Assembly (NCBI GenBank): GCA_023426545.1
Contig: JAFAAN010000035.1
Coordinates: 1 to 17,737, forward strand
DNA from: Pseudomonadota bacterium
GTDB taxonomy: Bacteria; Myxococcota; Myxococcia; Myxococcales; Myxococcaceae
Length of the DNA stretch: 17,737 nt
Reading direction: 5' to 3'
Part shown: piece by piece, positions 13,330 through 17,737 of the stretch
How positions within the stretch are numbered: the stretch's first letter is position 1
How the letters are laid out: every line of letters starts with the position of its first letter
Made by a program: the position numbers and the translations under genes
The notes under the pieces: generated by a model
The model's input: only the letters and a program-made list of their open reading frames with translations
What the model was told of the DNA's origin: nothing
Databases searched by the model: none

Positions 13330-14124
13330 TCATCCGCGCAGCAGGGACGCGTGGTTGTCATGCAGCCAGCGCTGGGCCGCGTCACGCAGCGGGAACAGGA
13401 CTTCGCGCTCGCGGAACGTGGGCGTGTGCTCGGGCGCGCAGCGGCCTTCGCTGCTCTCGTCGTCCGTGCCCGCGAGGTCCGCGTGCAGCATGGCGTGGAA
13501 GACGAGGTAGTCCACCACGAAGGCGGGCACGTGCGGCCGGTCCAGCGCCGGGTGGATTCGAATCTCTCTCAGCCTCGCGTCGTAGCCGCCCACGTGGATG
13601 CTGCGGCGCCGCGTACCGCCGGGCTTGCGCGCCCACCCCACGTCCACCTGCACCCGCCCGTCGAACCAGCTCGCGTTGAGCCGCGCGTAGATGGCCTGCA
13701 GGTCGAAGCAGCGCCCCCGCGTCCGCAGCGGCTTTCCCGGCCGCCGCTCACGGCGGACCCGCTCACTGTGCGCGTGCGCGTAGGCCTCCAGCACCTCGCC
13801 CGCCCGGGCATCCGCCCGGCCCGCGTAGGCCGCCAGGGCCTCGACCACCGGGTCCGGCGCGCCCAGGAAGAGGTGATGCACGCGCAGCCGCAGGCCCTCC
13901 GGCCCCCGGCGGAAGCTGACCAGCGTGGCCCGGTTGTCCGTGAGCCGCAGGTGGACCGGCCCTCCGAGCAACGAGGACAACCGCCGCGCCAGCTCCGCCG
14001 CCAGCGGGAGCGCCTCCTCACGCGCGGGGAGCCGGCTTCGCGGCGTGGAGTCCTCGCGCGGGTCCGCGCGTTCGGTCGCGACCGTGTCGAACAAGCCCAG
14101 CTGTGAGGCCACGTGCGAGGACAT
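13330..14124 (-). CDS. SprT-like zincin-fold protein with altered active site
   Basis: In this 264-residue protein, the C-terminal half follows the SprT-like layout: IYARLNASWFDGRVQVDVGW, RRSIHVGGYDARLREIRIHP, ALDRPHVPAFVVDYLVF, then HAMLHADL, and EHTPTFREREVLF as the likely third zinc-ligand segment. SprT/Spartan proteins normally have HExxH; here it is H210-A-M-L-H214, so the zinc histidines stay but the catalytic Glu is Ala (codon GCC at 13492-13494). Zinc binding may persist; proteolysis is unlikely. The N-terminal half is not recognised. The frame is open to a GTG at 14175, but that extension has unusual codon use and no spaced Shine-Dalgarno, so the ATG at 14124 was chosen. It lies 102 bases downstream of the endonuclease V gene on the same strand. 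A damaged copy of its 3' end lies at 12098. Confidence 0.83.
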   Translation of the reverse strand: MSSHVASQLGLFDTVATERADPREDSTPRSRLPAREEALPLAAELARRLSSLLGGPVHLRLTDNRATLVSFRRGPEGLRLRVHHLFLGAPDPVVEALAAYAGRADARAGEVLEAYAHAHSERVRRERRPGKPLRTRGRCFDLQAIYARLNASWFDGRVQVDVGWARKPGGTRRRSIHVGGYDARLREIRIHPALDRPHVPAFVVDYLVFHAMLHADLAGTDDESSEGRCAPEHTPTFREREVLFPLRDAAQRWLHDNHASLLRG

Positions 14125-14141
14125 CCACCGCCAAAGGTAAG

Positions 14142-14190
14142 CCTCCCAGCGGAAGGATTCCAGGAGGATGGGCACCTCCCAGGCGGAAGG
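14142..14190. repeat. Imperfect 15/16-bp direct repeat upstream of the SprT-like gene
   Basis: CCTCCCAGCGGAAGG (14142-14156) and CCTCCCAGGCGGAAGG (14175-14190) differ by one inserted G and are 33 bases apart start to start. On the coding (minus) strand each contains GGGAGG. They lie in the 102-base gap before the SprT-like gene, the only larger gap in this gene group. Nothing else is evident in that gap. Confidence 0.6.
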
Positions 14191-14226
14191 GCGGCACGGG
14201 CTGTCCGGAAGTGCGCCGTCCCGCGC

Positions 14227-14721
14227 TCAGGAGGTGCGGCAGAGCTGGTCCACCCGCCTCAGCATCGTCGGCGTGCGCGAGCCCCCATGCATCCGCCGGA
14301 TGCGCTCCGCCGCCGTGGCCGCGTCGATGCCCGCCCCACCCACGAACAGGGGCCGCAGGCTCTTCCCCCGCAGCACGGGCACCGAGGGCCCCGTGGTGAC
14401 ATAGGCGGTCTTCGCCACGCCGATGACGGGCACCTCCCGGTGGAGCGCTTCGTACAGGTGGGCACCCAGGCCCGGCCGGCCCTCGCCGAGCCACACGTAG
14501 CCATCCACGATGACGGCCTCCAGCGGCACCTCCACTCGGGCCAGCACCCGGAGCAGGTGCGGCAGCTCGCGCCGATAGAACTGCCCGGGCTCATAGGGCT
14601 CGGCCGGGGGCCCATGCTCCACCAGGTGCGAGTCCTCGGTGGCGTCCGCCCAGCCGCGGAACAGCACGCACGCGGCCACGGTGAGGTCGGGGCGGTAGTC
14701 CACATCCAGGCAGGCGAGCAT
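14227..14721 (-). CDS. Endonuclease V family protein, short form
   Basis: The 164-residue protein keeps the endonuclease V core: CLDVDYRPD with D6 (like D35 of E. coli Nfi), YEPGQFYRRELPHLL with E52 (like E89), AVIVDGYVWLGEGRPGLGAH with D73 (like D110), VIGVAKTAY with K104 (like K139), and a C-terminal RIRRMHGGSRTPTMLRRVD with H145. Endonuclease V cuts DNA near hypoxanthine from deaminated adenine, and some members cut inosine in RNA. It is about 60 residues shorter than the E. coli enzyme (223 aa), mainly at the N-terminus, but the metal site is complete. GGAGGGG lies 3 bases before the ATG at 14721, inside the 17-base gap after the DUF1444-like gene, so the two form an operon. Confidence 0.87.
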   Translation of the reverse strand: MLACLDVDYRPDLTVAACVLFRGWADATEDSHLVEHGPPAEPYEPGQFYRRELPHLLRVLARVEVPLEAVIVDGYVWLGEGRPGLGAHLYEALHREVPVIGVAKTAYVTTGPSVPVLRGKSLRPLFVGGAGIDAATAAERIRRMHGGSRTPTMLRRVDQLCRTS

Positions 14722-14738
14722 CGTCCCCTCCACGGGCC

Positions 14739-16040
14739 TCAGGGCAGCGAGACATCCTCGAAGGTGACCTGCGCGGCGCGCAGCTGCGCCAGCACCTCCG
14801 GCGAGGGCTTCCCCGTGGTGCGGTGGCGCGGCGGCCACAGCTCCGGCACGGGCGTGAGACACCCTCCGGCAATGCGCAGGACCTCCGTCCAGGGCACGGT
14901 GAAGAAGTCGTCCGCGTTCGCTGCATGGCTCACGGCCACCATGTCCGTCTCGGGCAGCAGCGCGTCCACGTCCCGGGCCCAGACGCACCAGGAGATGGGC
15001 AGCTCGTCCCGCTTGCGCGCCGTCGCGCTGTAGCTCGCGACGAACACGTCCACGTCCTGCTCCTTGTGGAGCGCGTCGAGCGCCTCTTTCTGGGCGTGGT
15101 ACTCCGCCAGGGCCAGCCGCACGTGGGCCAGCCGCACGCGATGCGCCAGCGCGTCATGTCCGGGGTGCCTGTACGGCACCACCTGCCCCGCGTCGTCCAC
15201 CGTGTACATGGCGGGCGTCAGGCACCGGGACGCGGCCGCGTACTCCCGCTCGGCGCTCTCCGCCAGGCGCGCCACCAACTCCGGGCGCGCGTCGCCGCCA
15301 ATGAGCAGCGTAGAGCGCTCCGGAAGGATGGCGATGGGACGGCCCTCCACGCGCCCCGCGAAGGAGGCGAGGAACCCCGGCCGGAGCAGCCGGGACGTCT
15401 CATAGGTGTCACGCGTCTCCACGGTCCACAGCGGCCCGTGCTCCTGGTCGTAGAGCTCCACGCCGTCGTCCGGCAGGCGGGAGAGGTTCGCGTGGGCCGC
15501 CGCGAAGGCCTCGGCCTCGTCGACGCCCCATTTCTCCAGGTGCCGGCGCTGGACGAACATGGCGGACTCCGACAGGTCCATCACCAGCAGCTCGCGCAGG
15601 AAGGGCAACGTCCGCCGCCCCACCAGCTCCCGCTCGGGCGCCGGCTGCGGTTGCAGCGACATGCCGAAGGTGGACGCGCGCAGCACGGGCAGCAGCAGCT
15701 CGCGCGCCTGCTCCCACGGGAGCGAATCCGGTGACTCCTGCCACAGCGCGCGCAGGTAGCGCTGGATGAGCTGCACGCGCTGCTCGGGGGGCAGCTCGCG
15801 GGTGTCCGCGAAGAGGTTGTCCAGGAAGAAGGTGCAGCTGCTCCCCGCGCGGGTGATGTCGAGGCCGTAGTCCTCCGTGCGCCGCACCACCTTCTCCACG
15901 GTGGGGTCGGCGCGCAGCAGGGCCTCCACCTGGCGCATGAGCGCCTCGCGCGGCTCCACCGTCCATGCCGTGGAGGGGCCGGGAGGAACCGCTGCGGCCG
16001 TTGATGACTTCCTCCCGAAGAGCCTGCCCCAGAACCCCAT
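14739..16040 (-). CDS. DUF1444-like protein
   Basis: The 433-residue protein starts MGFWGRLFGRKSS, which could be a short membrane-associating amphipathic start. From about residue 100 it follows the DUF1444 (YtpQ) pattern: LLPVLRASTFGMSL, FLRELLVMDLSESAMFVQRRH, LEKWGVDEAEAFAAAHANL, the TVETRDTYETSRLLRPGF segment, GRPIAILPERSTLLIGG, and SRCLTPAMYTVDDAGQVVPY. The C-terminal 130 residues (LALAEYHAQKEALDALHK, ISWCVWARDVDALLPETD) are an extension beyond YtpQ. Function is unknown for the family. GGGAG lies 5 bases before the ATG. It is the first gene of an operon with endonuclease V and is divergent from the aldo/keto reductase gene. Confidence 0.83.
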   Translation of the reverse strand: MGFWGRLFGRKSSTAAAVPPGPSTAWTVEPREALMRQVEALLRADPTVEKVVRRTEDYGLDITRAGSSCTFFLDNLFADTRELPPEQRVQLIQRYLRALWQESPDSLPWEQARELLLPVLRASTFGMSLQPQPAPERELVGRRTLPFLRELLVMDLSESAMFVQRRHLEKWGVDEAEAFAAAHANLSRLPDDGVELYDQEHGPLWTVETRDTYETSRLLRPGFLASFAGRVEGRPIAILPERSTLLIGGDARPELVARLAESAEREYAAASRCLTPAMYTVDDAGQVVPYRHPGHDALAHRVRLAHVRLALAEYHAQKEALDALHKEQDVDVFVASYSATARKRDELPISWCVWARDVDALLPETDMVAVSHAANADDFFTVPWTEVLRIAGGCLTPVPELWPPRHRTTGKPSPEVLAQLRAAQVTFEDVSLP

Positions 16041-16172
16041 TTGTGCTCCCACGTGTGTGTCCGCGGCGAGGTATACGTCCAGTGGAGCGTGGGCTCCACC
16101 GGAACGCGCCGGCTCCCCTCGCAGGGCGCCCGAGCGTCGCTGCGCGATTCGCGCGCCGGGCGCGCATTCGGG

Positions 16173-16201
16173 TTGAGGGCCCCGGCCGTCCCCGTTACCT
16201 G
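16173..16201 (+). promoter_or_regulatory. Putative promoter of the aldo/keto reductase gene
   Basis: TTGAGG (16173-16178) and TTACCT (16195-16200) are separated by 16 bases, or 17 if TACCTG is used as the -10. Transcription would start near 16207, after the ATG at 16203 but before those at 16212 and 16218. This supports one of the latter two as the translation start. Confidence 0.4.
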
Positions 16202-16211
16202 GATGCCCGCG

Positions 16212-17258
16212 ATGACCATGGAATACCGACAGCTCGGCGGTTCTGGCTTCAAGGTCCCGGTGTTGACGCTCGGGACGGGGACGTTCGGAGGCCAGGGAGA
16301 CTTCTTCAAGGTGTGGGGCAACAGCGGGGTCGAGGAGGCCACGCGACTGGTGGACATCAGCCTGGAGGCCGGGCTGAACATGTTCGACAGCGCGGACGGC
16401 TATTCGCGAGGCCTGGCGGAGGAGATTCTCGGCAAGGCCATCGCCGGCCGCCGTGACAAGGTCCTCATCTCCACGAAGGGCACCTTCCGCTCGGGGGAAG
16501 GGCCGAACGACGTGGGCTCCTCGCGCTTCCACATCACCCGCGCGGTGGAGGCCAGCCTGAAGCGGCTGGGCACCGACTACATCGACCTCTACCAGCTCCA
16601 CGCCTTCGATGCGCTCACGCCCGTGGAGGAGGCGTTGCGGGCGCTGGACGACCTCGTGCGCGCCGGGAAGATTCGCTACATCGGCGCGTCGAACTTCTCG
16701 GGCTGGCACCTGATGAAGTCGCTGGCCACCTCGGAGAAGTACGGCCTCGCCCGCCACGTGGCGCACCAGGCCTACTACTCGCTCGTGAGCCGCGAGTTCG
16801 AGTGGGAGCTGATGCCGCTGGCCCTGGACCAGAAGGTGGGCACCGTGGTGTGGAGCCCCCTGGGCTGGGCGCGCCTGACGGGGAAGATTCGCCGTGGACA
16901 GCCGCGGCCCGAGGGCTCCCGCATGCACGGCGCGCTCAACGCCGAGGGCGCGCCGCCGCTCCCCGAGGAGTACCTCTTCCGCGTCGTGGACGCGCTCGAC
17001 GCCGTCGCCGGGGAGACGGGGAAGACGGTGCCCCAGGTCGCCATCAACTGGCTGCTCCAGCGCCCCTCCGTGTCCACCATCATCATCGGCGCGCGCAACG
17101 AGGAGCAGCTTCGGCAGAACCTGGGCGCGGTGGGGTGGAACCTCACGCCCGAGCAGGTGGCGAGGCTCGACGCGGCCAGCGCGGTGACGCCCATCTATCC
17201 GTACTGGCATCAGCGCGGCTTCGCCGAGCGCAACCCGTTCCCGACGAAGGTGGACTGA
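16212..17258 (+). CDS. Aldo/keto reductase
   Basis: The 348-residue protein is a TIM-barrel NADPH-dependent aldo/keto reductase with the full catalytic tetrad: D59 and Y64 in MFDSADGYSRG, K89 in LISTKGTF, and H130 in DLYQLHAFD. The family patterns LGTDYIDLYQLH, GKIRYIGASNFSGWHL and TVPQVAINWLLQRP then STIIIGARNEEQL (cofactor binding) are all present. It reduces aldehydes or ketones in the cytoplasm; substrate unknown. Three in-frame ATGs lie at 16203, 16212 and 16218. The middle one was chosen because GGATG is 6 bases upstream and the -10-like element lies just before. The gene stands alone, with a hairpin directly after its stop. Confidence 0.95.
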   Translation: MTMEYRQLGGSGFKVPVLTLGTGTFGGQGDFFKVWGNSGVEEATRLVDISLEAGLNMFDSADGYSRGLAEEILGKAIAGRRDKVLISTKGTFRSGEGPNDVGSSRFHITRAVEASLKRLGTDYIDLYQLHAFDALTPVEEALRALDDLVRAGKIRYIGASNFSGWHLMKSLATSEKYGLARHVAHQAYYSLVSREFEWELMPLALDQKVGTVVWSPLGWARLTGKIRRGQPRPEGSRMHGALNAEGAPPLPEEYLFRVVDALDAVAGETGKTVPQVAINWLLQRPSVSTIIIGARNEEQLRQNLGAVGWNLTPEQVARLDAASAVTPIYPYWHQRGFAERNPFPTKVD

Positions 17259-17276
17259 GCCCTCGGACAGGAGGGC
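17259..17276 (+). terminator. Hairpin after the aldo/keto reductase gene
   Basis: GCCCTC GGACAG GAGGGC is a perfect 6-bp stem immediately after the TGA stop, followed by a second short palindrome, CCTCGCGAGG. No T tract is present. Confidence 0.4.
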
Positions 17277-17374
17277 ACCTGCCTCGCGAGGGGGCTCGCC
17301 TCGCTCCGTGGGGTCTGCTACGCACCCCGCGGTCCCAGCGCATGGCGAGCCCAGGGGCTTGGGGAGTTCACGGC

Positions 17375-17737
17375 ATGTCGGATTCCACGGTGGAGCCCGG
17401 GCAGGGGGAGGGGGGCGTGGCGCGGGAGGAATTGCCCACGGGGGCCGGCACGAGGCCCGTCTGGGAGGCGGTGGCCCAGGGGACGGTGGACGTCGCCGTC
17501 CGGGCCTACGAGGTCCTGGCGGCCTCGCAGCGTGACGCGGTGCTGGAGGAGTCGTCCCGGGCGACCGCGGCCGCTCGCGCCACGCTGGTGGAGGTGCTGC
17601 GGCGGGCGCGCGACTTCTCCGGCGCCGCGCGGGTGCTGGAGGTGGACGGCGCCGCCACCGAGGCCGCGCAGCTCTACGAGCAGGCCGGCGCGCTGCTCCT
17701 GGCCGCCGAGGCGTGGCTGCGCGCCGGGGAGCGGGCC
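17375..17737 (+). CDS. Unrecognised alanine-rich helical protein, N-terminal part (cut by window edge)
   Basis: The frame is open from the ATG at 17375 to the window edge, giving 121 residues. The first 25 or so are acidic and flexible. The rest is helical: TVDVAVRAYEVLAASQRDAV, LVEVLRRARDFSGAARVLE, and ATEAAQLYEQAGALLLAAEA followed by WLRAGERA, which looks like the start of TPR-like helical repeats (A-x-LYE-x-AG). GGGGAG lies 8 bases before the ATG. The family is not recognised because the C-terminal part is outside the window. Confidence 0.72.
   Translation, partial: MSDSTVEPGQGEGGVAREELPTGAGTRPVWEAVAQGTVDVAVRAYEVLAASQRDAVLEESSRATAAARATLVEVLRRARDFSGAARVLEVDGAATEAAQLYEQAGALLLAAEAWLRAGERA

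Noticed and set aside
16041..17210. Minus-strand extension of the DUF1444-like gene by 390 codons
   Set aside because: It is antisense to the aldo/keto reductase, whose catalytic tetrad is intact, and a ribosome binding site precedes the ATG at 16040.

Overview
The window is very GC-rich (mostly above 70%), densely coded, and full of GC-rich third codon positions. Together with the protein families present this suggests a myxobacterium (Myxococcus/Corallococcus-like, Myxococcota). This placement rests on composition and remembered family distribution, not on a database search. I recognise 22 gene units, two of them cut by the window edges, plus one gene fragment. I see no tRNA, rRNA, CRISPR array, transposase or integrase.

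Layout. 1-218 (-) is the start of an unrecognised protein. 398-1665 (+) holds a hotdog acyl-CoA thioesterase and a SAM methyltransferase. 1687-2808 is a divergent pair: a RutE-like nitroreductase (-) and an HxlR-family regulator (+), with a perfect 12-bp inverted repeat between them that is very likely the operator. 2812-3846 (-) is an unrecognised helical protein. 4031-5331 (+) has a DUF962/Mpo1-like membrane protein and a YebC/TACO1 translation factor; both starts lack a Shine-Dalgarno sequence and sit directly after a -10-like element. 5407-8205 (-) has MsrA and an orphan RsbRD-GAF-PAS histidine kinase. 8431-9835 (+) has an ornithine-cyclodeaminase-family enzyme and a DUF2892-like membrane protein. 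9868-10800 (-) is an NmrA-like NAD(P)-binding protein. 11015-12039 is a convergent pair, a coiled-coil protein and a DUF2203 protein, whose stop codons share one CTAG.

The most unusual part is 12098-14124. A patch of clearly lower GC carries a JAMM-type metalloprotease-like protein with a complete E/HxH/SxxD site and, 7 bases further on, a small lipoprotein. This patch is bounded by two same-orientation copies of the 3' end of a SprT-like gene: an intact one (13330-14124, -) and a 54-bp remnant (12098-12151) that has lost exactly 30 bp between two GCGT repeats. Upstream of the JAMM domain, a strong Shine-Dalgarno and a lipoprotein-type signal peptide lie in a different frame from the JAMM domain, so the gene looks frameshifted or was once a lipoprotein. 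The SprT-like protein keeps its predicted zinc-binding histidines but has HAMLH in place of HExxH, so it is probably catalytically dead.

14227-16040 (-) is a two-gene operon, a DUF1444-like protein followed by a short endonuclease V. 16212-17258 (+) is an aldo/keto reductase, and 17375 to the end (+) is the start of an alanine-rich helical protein.

Functionally, most of the window is core accessory metabolism and stress handling: methionine sulfoxide repair, nitroreductase, aldo/keto reductase and NmrA-type redox proteins, and hypoxanthine-DNA repair. The 12.1-13.4 kb patch looks like a separate acquired cassette.
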